DNA of 64,000 nt. Source: CAZEHS01 sp964424355 (lineage in GTDB: Bacteria > Bacillota > Clostridia > Peptostreptococcales > Acidaminobacteraceae). Shown piece after piece: positions 50,406 through 58,328 of this stretch (positions are counted from its first letter, which is position 1; the number at the start of each line of letters is the position of its first letter). Below the pieces are notes generated by a model, which searched no databases, was not told where the DNA came from, and worked only from the letters and a program-made list of their open reading frames with translations. Both the position numbers and the translations under genes were made by a program. The stretch is taken from assembly GCA_964424355.1 (NCBI GenBank), contig CAYRIO010000012.1, forward strand, positions 16,447-80,446, read 5' to 3'.

Positions 50406-51554
50406 TTATTTTTCGAAAACAAGGCCTTTCCAGCCAACGGATTCCAAAATTTTCGCATCATCCGTATTGATATTGGTTTTATCCATAGCAACCTGTGGTG
50501 CGTAAATCACTTTTGGCACGTCTTGACCGGCCATTTTACGGATCAGCATCTCTGTGGAGATTTGAGCCATGTAGTATGGGAATGAGTTGATGGTTGCAGA
50601 CAGCTCGCCTTTTTTAATGGATTCCTTGGCTTCACTGGTACCGTCGGTTCCTACAACCAGGCATTTGCCGATCTTGTCAGCTGCACGGAGACCCTCAAGG
50701 GCGCCCATTGCCATTGTATCATTATTTGCGTAGATAGCCTTCAGGTTCGGATATTGTTTGATCCATGTATCGGTTACATCTTTCGCCTTCATACGATCCC
50801 AGTCCGCGTTTTGAACCGCAACCACTGTCACCTTGGGATTGTTGTCTGCGAACCACTTCTTAAAGCCTTCAGTCCGGCTTTTAGCAGGCGTGGAGTTGGG
50901 AAGCCCTTGCAGAACCGCAACTTCGCCTTCGCCGCCGATTTCCTTATTGATCCACTCTGCAGACATTTGTCCGGCCTGGTAGTGCCATGCACCAACAGTG
51001 GCGCCGATTTGCGGCAGGAAAGCATCCATGGATGTAACCATTTCAATACCCATCTTGTTTGCTTTTTCAGCACCGGGAACCAGGTTCCCTTCGGAAATAG
51101 CGGATACCAGAATCCCATCGTATTTCTTATTGATCATATCGCTGAACACTGCCAATTGCCCCTGCTCGTCAGATTCTCCCTGAGCGGCACGGATATCGAT
51201 TTTCACGTCAAAGCCCTGGTCATTGATGCTTTTAGCAGCAGCTTCAGCGCCTTCCTTCTGCATTCTCCAGAATTCGTTTTCAAATGCCTTGCAAACGTAT
51301 CCCAATTGGAGCGGCTTTTCAATCTTTGGAATTGGACCTAGTTTTTTAATCGCGTCGGCATACGTCATCGCGCCGTCGTAGAAATCATACCCCTGTTCTG
51401 CTACATCTGCTGCCGGATTCGGATCCTTCGCAACCGGTTCAGCTGCTGCAGGCTCCGCTGCAGGCACTGCGGCCTCTGCTTGCGGTTTAGGCGAACAAGC
51501 CGCCAGTGAGAGACAAAGTGACACCGTCAAAACCAAGCTCAACACTCTTTTCAT
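50406..51554 (-). CDS. rbsB: Ribose-type ABC transporter substrate-binding lipoprotein
   Basis: The 382-residue protein starts with a lipoprotein signal (KRVLSLVLTVSLCLSLAACS, lipobox LAAC with Cys 20). An Ala/Pro/Glu-rich linker (about 25-50) leads to a type I periplasmic-binding-protein domain of the CUT2 class (QLGYVCKAFENEFWRMQKEG, ..AIYANNDTMAMGALEGLRAA). It is longer than RbsB of enteric bacteria (about 300), largely owing to the linker and an insert before the fold. It captures the sugar and delivers it to RbsAC. ATG at 51554 follows AGGAGGGTGTGTA. First gene of the operon. Ribose is inferred from the adjoining ribokinase. Confidence 0.92.
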   Translation of the reverse strand: MKRVLSLVLTVSLCLSLAACSPKPQAEAAVPAAEPAAAEPVAKDPNPAADVAEQGYDFYDGAMTYADAIKKLGPIPKIEKPLQLGYVCKAFENEFWRMQKEGAEAAAKSINDQGFDVKIDIRAAQGESDEQGQLAVFSDMINKKYDGILVSAISEGNLVPGAEKANKMGIEMVTSMDAFLPQIGATVGAWHYQAGQMSAEWINKEIGGEGEVAVLQGLPNSTPAKSRTEGFKKWFADNNPKVTVVAVQNADWDRMKAKDVTDTWIKQYPNLKAIYANNDTMAMGALEGLRAADKIGKCLVVGTDGTSEAKESIKKGELSATINSFPYYMAQISTEMLIRKMAGQDVPKVIYAPQVAMDKTNINTDDAKILESVGWKGLVFEK

Positions 51555-51579
51555 TACACACCCTCCTGATAATGAGAAT

Positions 51580-51610
51580 TAGGTAACCGGTTTAGTAAAC
51601 CGGTTACCTA
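51580..51610. promoter_or_regulatory. RbsR operator: perfect 31-bp palindrome
   Basis: Arms TAGGTAACCGGTTTA and TAAACCGGTTACCTA flank a single central base (51595). It contains two overlapping LacI-type sites (TAACCGGTTTA and TAAACCGGTTA). It covers the predicted transcription start of rbsB, so binding would block the operon. Confidence 0.88.
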
Positions 51611-51611
51611 G

Positions 51612-51640
51612 ATAATAGCATGGCAACTTTGGCAGTTCAA
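51612..51640 (-). promoter_or_regulatory. rbs operon promoter
   Basis: On the minus strand TTGAAC (51635-51640) and TATTAT (51612-51617) stand 17 bases apart. The start would fall inside the operator at 51580-51610. Confidence 0.75.
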
Positions 51641-51789
51641 TACATTTTTCAGATTCGTGGAATGATTTTTATTATTCAGACGCCAGGACACATACCGACC
51701 ATTCCACATCCGATAAAAATCCCCTGTATCTCCTGCACCAGAAAGGTTCACAGGAAATACAGAGGATCGTGTTTTGAAAAAAGCGTGCT

Positions 51790-53181
51790 TTAGAACTGAA
51801 GCTTTTCAGAAATATAAGCGATCAGCTGATCCATAGGCATCCGCACCTGCTCCATCGTATCCCGGTCCCGAACAGTCACGCTGTTGTCCTCCAAAGAATC
51901 GAAGTCAAAGGTGATGCACAGCGGCGTCCCGATTTCGTCATGTCGACGGTAGCGCTTGCCAATACTGCCGGCCTCATCATAATCCACCATGAAATGCTTG
52001 GCCAGTTTTTGGTACAGCTCCGTTGCCGGTTCACTGAGCTTCTTGGTCAGGGGCAGTATCGCGGCCTTGAACGGCGCCAGTGCCGGGTGGAAACGCATTA
52101 CAGAACGCACGGTGCCATCCGCCAATTCCTCTTCATCGTAAGCATCGATCAGGAAGGCCAGGGTCACCCGGTCCGCTCCCAAGGATGGCTCGATGACATA
52201 AGGTACATACCGTTCATTGGTGGTGGGGTCGATATAGGTCAAGTCTTCCCCGGAATGCTGCATGTGGGCTTTCAGATCGAAATCTGTCCGGTCCGCAATG
52301 CCCCACAGCTCGCCCCAACCGAATGGGAAGCGGTATTCGATATCCGTTGTGGCATTGGAATAGTGGGATAATTCCTGGGCTTCATGATCCCGAAACCGTG
52401 CGTTTTCAGGCTTCACACCCAGATTGTTGAGCCAATCCATGCAGAACTGCTTCCAATAGCCGAACCACTCCAGGTCCGTACCGGGGACACAGAAGAATTC
52501 CAGTTCCATCTGTTCAAACTCCCGGGTCCGGAACGTGAAGTTCCCCGGTGTGATCTCATTCCGGAAGGATTTGCCGATCTGCCCGATGCCGAAGGGCACT
52601 TTCTTACGGCTGGTCCGCTGGACAGCTTTGAAGTTTACAAAAATCCCTTGAGCGGTCTCAGGCCGCAGGAATACGGTGGTGCTGGAATCTTCCACCACGC
52701 CCTGGTGTGTCTTGAACATCAGGTTGAACTGACGGATCGCTGTGAAATCATGCTTGCCGCAGTTGGGGCACGGGATGGTTTTCTCAGCGATGAACGCTTC
52801 CATTTGGGACACATTCCAGCCATCCGCTGTTTTTTCCGGCTCATCGGTGGCTTTATAGAAATCCTCAATGAGTTTATCGGCCCGGTAGCGGGTTTTACAG
52901 GCCTTGCAGTCCATCAGCGGGTCATTGAAGCCGCCCACGTGACCGGACGCCACCCATACCTGCGGATTCATGAGGATTGCGGTATCCACGCCCACGTTGT
53001 GCGGAGATTCCTGGATGAATTTCTTCCACCACGCCTTCTTCACATTGTTTTTCAGCTCAACACCCAAATTGGCATAATCCCATGTATTGGCCAAGCCGCC
53101 GTAGATATCGGAGCCCGGGAACACAAAGCCTCTGTTCTTACTGAGTGATACGATCTTCTCCATTGTCTTTTCAACTGCCAT
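51790..53181 (-). CDS. glyS: Glycyl-tRNA synthetase (single-chain)
   Basis: The 463-residue class II enzyme of the alpha-2 type charges tRNA-Gly. Visible marks are GFVFPGSDIYGGLANTWDY near the N-terminus, a CKACKTRYRADK zinc-like segment, class II motif 2 region FRNEITPGNFTFRTREFEQME, motif 3 GADRVTLAFLIDAYDEE, and a C-terminal anticodon-binding domain. The first 59 residues of the open frame are leader RNA; the ATG at 53181 follows AAAGGAGGAGACAATC. Control is by a T-box leader directly upstream, so synthesis should rise when tRNA-Gly is uncharged. Confidence 0.96.
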   Translation of the reverse strand: MAVEKTMEKIVSLSKNRGFVFPGSDIYGGLANTWDYANLGVELKNNVKKAWWKKFIQESPHNVGVDTAILMNPQVWVASGHVGGFNDPLMDCKACKTRYRADKLIEDFYKATDEPEKTADGWNVSQMEAFIAEKTIPCPNCGKHDFTAIRQFNLMFKTHQGVVEDSSTTVFLRPETAQGIFVNFKAVQRTSRKKVPFGIGQIGKSFRNEITPGNFTFRTREFEQMELEFFCVPGTDLEWFGYWKQFCMDWLNNLGVKPENARFRDHEAQELSHYSNATTDIEYRFPFGWGELWGIADRTDFDLKAHMQHSGEDLTYIDPTTNERYVPYVIEPSLGADRVTLAFLIDAYDEEELADGTVRSVMRFHPALAPFKAAILPLTKKLSEPATELYQKLAKHFMVDYDEAGSIGKRYRRHDEIGTPLCITFDFDSLEDNSVTVRDRDTMEQVRMPMDQLIAYISEKLQF

Positions 53182-53204
53182 GATTGTCTCCTCCTTTTGA
53201 ATAC

Positions 53205-53246
53205 AAAAAAGAGCCTTCCATCCCTTATAAAAAGGGACGAAAGACT
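53205..53246 (-). terminator. T-box terminator of glyS
   Basis: On the minus strand AGTCTTTCGTCCCTT pairs with AAGGGATGGAAGGCT (three G-U pairs) and is followed by CTCTTTTTTG. It competes with the T-box antiterminator. Confidence 0.88.
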
Positions 53247-53397
53247 CCGCGGTTCCACCCTTGTTGATGGCCAAGGCCATCCACTTTGTCGCATAAGGCT
53301 CTGAAGCGCCCTTCCCACCTCTGGATGTACCGGTTCTCAGCTGCCCCGGCTCTCTCAACCATCCCTATGTGGTACTCCTCTTCGTCACTGCCTGCCA
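53205..53397 (-). promoter_or_regulatory. T-box leader (tRNA-Gly-sensing) of glyS
   Basis: The minus-strand RNA has the T-box sequence AGGGTGGAACCGCG (53248-53261) followed by the terminator. Upstream stem I sequence includes GACGAAGAGGAGTACC near 53371-53388 and GGTTGAGAGAGCC. A GGC at 53308-53310 within GGGCGC could be the glycine specifier codon; I infer this without a full fold. Confidence 0.93.
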
Positions 53398-53412
53398 TGT
53401 TTATTTTCAGTC

Positions 53413-53442
53413 ATTTTAACACATATAAAACAACTGCGTCAA
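53413..53442 (-). promoter_or_regulatory. glyS promoter
   Basis: On the minus strand TTGACG (53437-53442) and TAAAAT (53413-53418) are 18 bases apart, just upstream of the T-box leader. Confidence 0.75.
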
Positions 53443-53447
53443 CAAAC

Positions 53448-53996
53448 TTAATGATCAGAACGCTCGGAATCCGATTCCTTGATCTCAATCTGAATGCCCT
53501 CTTCTTCGCTGAGCGTTTCGCCTTCTTCTTCCTGTTTAGATTTGCTGAGGCGGGTCTTTATTTCATCTACCCGGGTCTTGACCGTTTGGATCGTGTCCTC
53601 AGTCATATCCTTGATATCGATGACACTGCCGTCATCCTTCACAATCTTCAGCTGATAGCCCGCTACCAATGAGGCGATAATGGCCGCAACCGTTGCCGGT
53701 GTGAAGAATACAGCGCCCAGAGCCCCGGCTACGATAGGGATATCCACGGCGGATTTCCCTTCTTTTTCGAGGGTGATCCGCGTCAGGTTCCCTTTTTTCA
53801 CCAAAGCCTTCAGGGTTTCCATGATTTCATTTCCCATTTCGGTGACATTGTCGCCGATTCCCTTGTGCTTCTTGGTTTCCAGCAGGATAATCGCCTCGAC
53901 CGGATCTCCGCCGACCGCTTCCAATGCATCCTTCGCTTCCTTATAGGAAACATCAGCCCGTTCTCTTACCTGATCAATCATTTCCAATGTAATCAT
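53448..53996 (-). CDS. DUF4342 protein with UBA-like N-terminus
   Basis: This 182-residue protein begins with a UBA/Ts-N-like helical domain (ITLEMIDQVRERADVSYKEA, then KDALEAVGGDPVEAIILLE), as in translation factor EF-Ts. The DUF4342 part has VDIPIVAGALGAVFFTPATV, a hydrophobic stretch near 85-112 that may lie in or on the membrane. The tail is acidic (EEEGETLSEEEGIQIEIKES). Function unknown. ATG at 53996 follows GGAGGATGATGGCTT. It starts 6 bases after recO and ends the long phoH-recO gene series. Confidence 0.88.
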   Translation of the reverse strand: MITLEMIDQVRERADVSYKEAKDALEAVGGDPVEAIILLETKKHKGIGDNVTEMGNEIMETLKALVKKGNLTRITLEKEGKSAVDIPIVAGALGAVFFTPATVAAIIASLVAGYQLKIVKDDGSVIDIKDMTEDTIQTVKTRVDEIKTRLSKSKQEEEGETLSEEEGIQIEIKESDSERSDH

Positions 53997-54002
53997 AAGC
54001 CA

Positions 54003-54755
54003 TCATCCTCCGCTTCCCTCGTTTTTTAATAAATCAAGGCTTTTAAAATGCCTTTCTGTCAGGTGGGCTCTCATGTACTGCCGATTCATCCACAGGGTCT
54101 TCACCAGCAGGGATCGACTGACCTTGGTCCCCATGATGGTTGTCAGGGAGGCTTCCGATAAGAACCGGAGCAGCCTGATGAAAACAGGATCCGCTTCCAG
54201 GGTTTCAATCCCTTCGCAACAGTCCGGACACACCAGCCCGCCCTCCGCCGCACTGAAAAACCAATTACCTCCGGCATAGGGCTCACCACTGATCACACAG
54301 GCATCCAATTTGGGCCGGACGCCGGTGAGCAGGAACACCTTCAGCTCAAAAGCAGCTCTGAGTCTATTATATCCGTTTTCCAGGGTTTTAATCAAAGATA
54401 AACTTTCCAGCAGCAAATCAAACAACCGATTATTCGTCTGATTTTCCTGGGTCACCGCTTCAGTCAACTCCAGCAGGTAACTCCCCAGGGCCAACCGGTC
54501 CAGGTCCTCCCGGAGGATATAGTGCGAATCGGTGATCTGTGCCTGATTCAGGCGCCAGGTATCCTTTCCTTTGCCAAGGGAGAATTCTCCATAAACAAAG
54601 GGATGGGATGCTGCCATCAGGCGGGACCGGGGATTGCGGGCACCATTGGCGATGACCTGTATTTTCCCGGCCTTTCGGGTGAACAGGACCAGACTCACAT
54701 CCGACTCGGTAATCTTTCTTCTTCCCAATACAATGGCATCGGTTTCAAGATACAT
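54003..54755 (-). CDS. recO: DNA repair protein RecO
   Basis: The 250-residue protein has RecO's N-terminal OB fold (YLETDAIVLGRRKITESDVS, VLFTRKAGKIQVIANGARNP) and the zinc-binding region in the C-terminal half (CVISGEPYAGGNWFFSA, LVCPDCCEG). RecO loads RecA on SSB-coated single strands with RecR in the RecF pathway. It follows era by 6 bases. The era-recO pairing is common in Firmicutes. Confidence 0.95.
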   Translation of the reverse strand: MYLETDAIVLGRRKITESDVSLVLFTRKAGKIQVIANGARNPRSRLMAASHPFVYGEFSLGKGKDTWRLNQAQITDSHYILREDLDRLALGSYLLELTEAVTQENQTNNRLFDLLLESLSLIKTLENGYNRLRAAFELKVFLLTGVRPKLDACVISGEPYAGGNWFFSAAEGGLVCPDCCEGIETLEADPVFIRLLRFLSEASLTTIMGTKVSRSLLVKTLWMNRQYMRAHLTERHFKSLDLLKNEGSGG

Positions 54756-54761
54756 CAGCCT

Positions 54762-55655
54762 CTACTCGTTTCGGAATCCGTAATTTTTCAAGAGTCCCTC
54801 GTTATCACGCCACCCGCTGCGCACCTTCACATGCAGCTGCAGGAACACCTTGGTTCCCAACAGAGCCTCCATGTCTTCCCGGGCGCTCTTGCCGATGCCC
54901 TTCAGCTTACGGCCCTGCTTGCCGATGACAATCCCTTTATGGGAATCCTTCTCACAGACGATCACCGCACTGATGTCGATGATCCGGCCGTCCGGCCGCA
55001 GCTTCATCTGCTCGATTTCCACCGCGATGCCGTGAGGGATTTCCTCTTCCAGGTACATCAGCGCTTTCTCACGGATGAGTTCCGCCACCAGAACCCGCTC
55101 AGGCTGGTCTGTGGACATATCCGTGGGGAAGTAGGCTGGGCCTTCTTCCATATAGCTCTTGATCCGCTTCATCAACGGATCGACATTCTCATCCTTCACG
55201 GCAGAAAGCGCGAGGACTTCCTTGATGAACGGCATTGCCGCATAGGTATCATAGAGTTTCTTGTACTTATCCGGTTCCATCAGATCCAGCTTATTGATGA
55301 TCAGCAGGATTGGTGTTTTCACATGGGCCATCATCTCAAGGATGTACCGGTCCCCGGGGCCGATTTCTGGGGATTCATCCACCATGAGCAGAACCAGATC
55401 CACCTCATTGAAAGTACGGGTTGCTGCATCCACCATGAACTCTCCCAGCTTATGCCGGGGCTTGTGGATGCCTGGGGTATCCAAGAAGACGATCTGGCTT
55501 TCGTCGTCATTGTAAATCCCTGTGATTTTGTTCCGGGTTGTCTGGGGCTTATCTGTCGTAATGGCGATCTTTTCGCCCACCAGCCGGTTGAGCAGGGTTG
55601 ACTTCCCAACGTTTGGGCGCCCTACGATTGTTACAAATCCTGACTTAAAGCTCAT
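54762..55655 (-). CDS. era: GTPase Era
   Basis: The 297-residue protein has an N-terminal GTPase domain (G1 GRPNVGKST near 12, G2 TTRNKITG, G3 DTPG near 58, G4 NKLDL near 123) and a C-terminal KH domain with VIVCEKDSHKGIVIGKQGRK. Era binds the 3' end of 16S rRNA and aids 30S assembly. Start ATG at 55655 follows AAGGAGTTAAAC. Its first 11 bases overlap the cdd end, showing translational coupling. Confidence 0.97.
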   Translation of the reverse strand: MSFKSGFVTIVGRPNVGKSTLLNRLVGEKIAITTDKPQTTRNKITGIYNDDESQIVFLDTPGIHKPRHKLGEFMVDAATRTFNEVDLVLLMVDESPEIGPGDRYILEMMAHVKTPILLIINKLDLMEPDKYKKLYDTYAAMPFIKEVLALSAVKDENVDPLMKRIKSYMEEGPAYFPTDMSTDQPERVLVAELIREKALMYLEEEIPHGIAVEIEQMKLRPDGRIIDISAVIVCEKDSHKGIVIGKQGRKLKGIGKSAREDMEALLGTKVFLQLHVKVRSGWRDNEGLLKNYGFRNE

Positions 55656-56058
55656 GTTTAACTCCTTCCAGCAGATTGCTCCCAGTAAAACTCAGGGGCA
55701 ACAGGTCGCCTAAACGGTGCACTTCTTTCTTTTCTGCATTATACAGGATGACTTCCATATCCGTATTTCCAAATTCAACAAGGACTTGTCGGCACATGCC
55801 GCAGGGGGTCGGAAAATCCCCCTGACCGGTGACCAGGGCAATCGCCTTGAACCGCCGGTGACCTGCCGATACCGCTTTGAACACCGCTACCCGTTCAGCG
55901 CAGATTGTGGCGCCATAGGAGGCGTTTTCAATATTAACGCCGGTGAATACCTCCCCGTCCTCCGTCAGGAGCGCAGCTCCGACCCGGTAATTGCTGTAGG
56001 GGGCATACGCGTATTGAACGGCTTCATTTGCCTGTGCAATCAGTTGTTCGTGTGTCAT
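55645..56058 (-). CDS. cdd: Cytidine deaminase
   Basis: The 137-residue enzyme deaminates (deoxy)cytidine to (deoxy)uridine for pyrimidine salvage. The substrate motif VNIENASYGATICAERVAVF with the catalytic CAE near 53-55 and the zinc pair PCGMCRQVL near 85-90 are intact. ATG at 56058 follows GACAGGAGAGAATT. It lies in the usual Firmicute series phoH-ybeY-dgkA-cdd-era-recO, here with DUF3048 added before it. Confidence 0.96.
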   Translation of the reverse strand: MTHEQLIAQANEAVQYAYAPYSNYRVGAALLTEDGEVFTGVNIENASYGATICAERVAVFKAVSAGHRRFKAIALVTGQGDFPTPCGMCRQVLVEFGNTDMEVILYNAEKKEVHRLGDLLPLSFTGSNLLEGVKHEL

Positions 56059-56085
56059 AATTCTCTCCTGTCATCAGCGGTGCTG

Positions 56086-57150
56086 TTATTTGAATTCAAC
56101 GATTTTTTTCGTTGGAAAAACCTCAATCCATACTTTACCCGGTTTCATGACCAGGGGCTCCCCGCCGTCCAGCCGATAGGCCGTGGGCGCATCCGGGCTT
56201 GATTTTTCCCACGTGATGGGCCAGTATTCACCCCCACGGCAGTAGAAACCGGTGCCGTTCCCAATCAGCTTCACATCCAACCGGCCCTCTGAGTCCAACA
56301 CCCGGTGGGCCGCAATCTGGATGATCAGGTTTTCTGCGTACAGGGGCTCCTGTGTTGTTTCGTCCAGATGGGGTTTCCCATTAACCAGGCGCATCAGGTG
56401 CTGATCGGCCGCCGAAGCCGTGAAGCTGGGGGTGTAGCCGGTCGAATCACCCTTTCCCGGTTCTTTGAAGTGGAGGAACACTTGGGTAAAGGGCGTTCCA
56501 CCGCTGGGCCCCGCATCCTTGCCGAAAGCCTGTGGGATGCCTTGCCACTCAGTCCGATATTTTCGGGCAGCAGCGGCATTCCGAAGGGCATCCGGACTGG
56601 TGTACAGATTGTGGGGCGCCTTCTTATGATTTTTGCGCCAGAAGGTCACCTTGCCCTCATGAAGGGCATCCAAATCGGCTATCCCCTGACGGATCACATC
56701 CCCAAGCGCTTCTTCGCTCCCCCCGGCATGGACATAATAGGCATCATACTCCTGTGCCTTATCAATATAATAGGGTCTTGCACTGCGAACCGGACCGATG
56801 GTCTCAGGGTCCGCACTCTGAAAGATCGCCATGTAGCGGGTGATCTCCCCTTCAGCCAAGGCCTCGATCACGACATCCGCTTCTGAAAGACCGGCCTGCG
56901 GCCTTGCCTTGGCTTGATTGTCCAACATGACGGCAATGGGTCTTTGGGTTTTCACCGCTGCGTCCACAGGTAGCCCATTGAGCAGGGATTCTGCTTTGGG
57001 CACCACCGGCGCAGCTTCCGCCGGAGCGGAGGGCTCTGCCGTTTCTTCCGGTGCCGGAGCTTCTGGAACAGCAACAGGTTCTGCCTTGCCGCACCCCGTA
57101 AGGGAAAGCAGCAGGAATATCAGGGTGATCAGGGCCGCATGTTTTTTCAT
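56086..57150 (-). CDS. DUF3048 (YerB-like) lipoprotein
   Basis: The 354-residue protein has a lipoprotein signal (KKHAALITLIFLLLSLTGCG, lipobox LTGC near residue 20), an Ala/Pro/Glu-rich linker (25-55), and a DUF3048 domain pair: IAVMLDNQAKARPQAGLSEA, ADVVIEALAEGEITRYMAIF and GPVRSARPYYIDKAQEYDAY. Family function is not established. ATG at 57150 follows GAGGAAACT. It stands inside the era-phoH series, seven bases after the lipid-kinase gene, an unusual insertion there. Confidence 0.92.
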   Translation of the reverse strand: MKKHAALITLIFLLLSLTGCGKAEPVAVPEAPAPEETAEPSAPAEAAPVVPKAESLLNGLPVDAAVKTQRPIAVMLDNQAKARPQAGLSEADVVIEALAEGEITRYMAIFQSADPETIGPVRSARPYYIDKAQEYDAYYVHAGGSEEALGDVIRQGIADLDALHEGKVTFWRKNHKKAPHNLYTSPDALRNAAAARKYRTEWQGIPQAFGKDAGPSGGTPFTQVFLHFKEPGKGDSTGYTPSFTASAADQHLMRLVNGKPHLDETTQEPLYAENLIIQIAAHRVLDSEGRLDVKLIGNGTGFYCRGGEYWPITWEKSSPDAPTAYRLDGGEPLVMKPGKVWIEVFPTKKIVEFK

Positions 57151-57157
57151 AGTTTCC

Positions 57158-57862
57158 TCATCTGAGAAGCAGTATTTTGTATGCCAACAAGGTCATCAGG
57201 GATCCTAAAAGCCCCCCTGCAATGATTTGGAACAGGTTATGGATCCTTGCTTCATACCGGCTCTGCGCAACCAGTAAGGCGATCATGGCAGCCATCAGCA
57301 CGACGATCAGACTGCCCGCTTCCATGATGATGAAGGTAAGCATGGAAAACGCCAAAGCCACATGACCGCTGGGAAAACCTCCCCGAAAGTAGCTGTCGGT
57401 CCCCGTTCTGAACTTCACAAAAATCACCATGATCATGACCAACACCAGCACAATGAAAATCTGGTGGGTCGTGATGGTCCGAATACTCTCAACGGTCTGC
57501 TTGGAATGCGCCATGAGCTTGTCGATGAACACAAGATACCCGATGAGCGTGGCGTTGATGGCAGAAATCAGTACCGCTCCGGCCGCCACATTCTTAGCGA
57601 TCTTCGCCAATTCATGGTATTCCCGTGTGAAGAGATCAATGGCGGATTCAATAGCGGTATTGATCATCTCGGTCACAAACACCAGGGTGACACAGAAGGT
57701 CAGTGCCATGATATCCGTCCGGCTCAGATTGAAGTTGATGCTCAGCAGGATCAGCAGGATCATAATCAGCAGATGTATCCGCATATTCCTTTGAGTCCGC
57801 AGGGCGAAGATGATCCCATCCAGCGCGTAATTGAAGCTGTCTATCATTTTCCGTACCGGCAT
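57158..57862 (-). CDS. Diacylglycerol/undecaprenol kinase fused to a PAP2-like domain
   Basis: This 234-residue membrane protein has a DgkA-like part (about 1-120: FNYALDGIIFALRTQRNMRI, then FVTEMINTAIESAIDLFTRE with the conserved E-x-x-N-T-A-I-E). It is followed by a PAP2-like part (about 130-234: GGFPSGHVALAFSMLTFIIM, matching the PSGH motif). The first would phosphorylate undecaprenol or diacylglycerol, the second would remove a phosphate from a lipid diphosphate. Together they fit lipid carrier recycling. ATG at 57862 follows GAGGGACTGAT and is one base after the ybeY stop. Confidence 0.9.
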   Translation of the reverse strand: MPVRKMIDSFNYALDGIIFALRTQRNMRIHLLIMILLILLSINFNLSRTDIMALTFCVTLVFVTEMINTAIESAIDLFTREYHELAKIAKNVAAGAVLISAINATLIGYLVFIDKLMAHSKQTVESIRTITTHQIFIVLVLVMIMVIFVKFRTGTDSYFRGGFPSGHVALAFSMLTFIIMEAGSLIVVLMAAMIALLVAQSRYEARIHNLFQIIAGGLLGSLMTLLAYKILLLR

Positions 57863-57863
57863 A

Positions 57864-58325
57864 TCAGTCCCTCGTCAGCTGCATGGCGTTCAGTATCACT
57901 TTTTCATGGGCCTGCATTTCCGCAGTCCGCTCCTCGGTATCATGATCATACCCCAACAGATGAAGCATGCTGTGCACTGTCAGGAAACCCACTTCCCGCT
58001 CCAGAGAATGTCCAAACTCCAAAGCCTGTTCCTGGGCTCTTTCCAAGGAAATCACAATATCGCCCAGGGCCGCGTAATGACCACCGGCCAGTTCCGCTTT
58101 ATTCTCAAACTGGGGAAAGGAAAGCACATCCGTCGCCTTATCCAGCTGGCGATGCTCCCGGTTGATTTCACGGATACCCGCATTATCCACCAGCAAAACG
58201 CTGATTTCAAGATCCGTCGTGACCGCCTCCAGTTCCAAGCTTTTCAAAACGGCGGCCTCAATGAGCGCCTCGAAGGGAGCCGTCTCAGCAAAAATATCCT
58301 GTTCATTGTCAATAATCAGTTCCAC
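57864..58325 (-). CDS. ybeY: Endoribonuclease YbeY
   Basis: The 153-residue enzyme has the zinc motif HSMLHLLGYDHDTEE (HxxxHxxGxDH) near 117-127. YbeY takes part in 16S rRNA 3'-end maturation and ribosome quality control. Start is GTG at 58325, behind GGAGGAATGAGCC, within four bases of the pgpH stop. The dgkA-type fusion gene follows directly. Confidence 0.95.
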   Translation of the reverse strand: MELIIDNEQDIFAETAPFEALIEAAVLKSLELEAVTTDLEISVLLVDNAGIREINREHRQLDKATDVLSFPQFENKAELAGGHYAALGDIVISLERAQEQALEFGHSLEREVGFLTVHSMLHLLGYDHDTEERTAEMQAHEKVILNAMQLTRD

Positions 58326-58328
58326 GGC

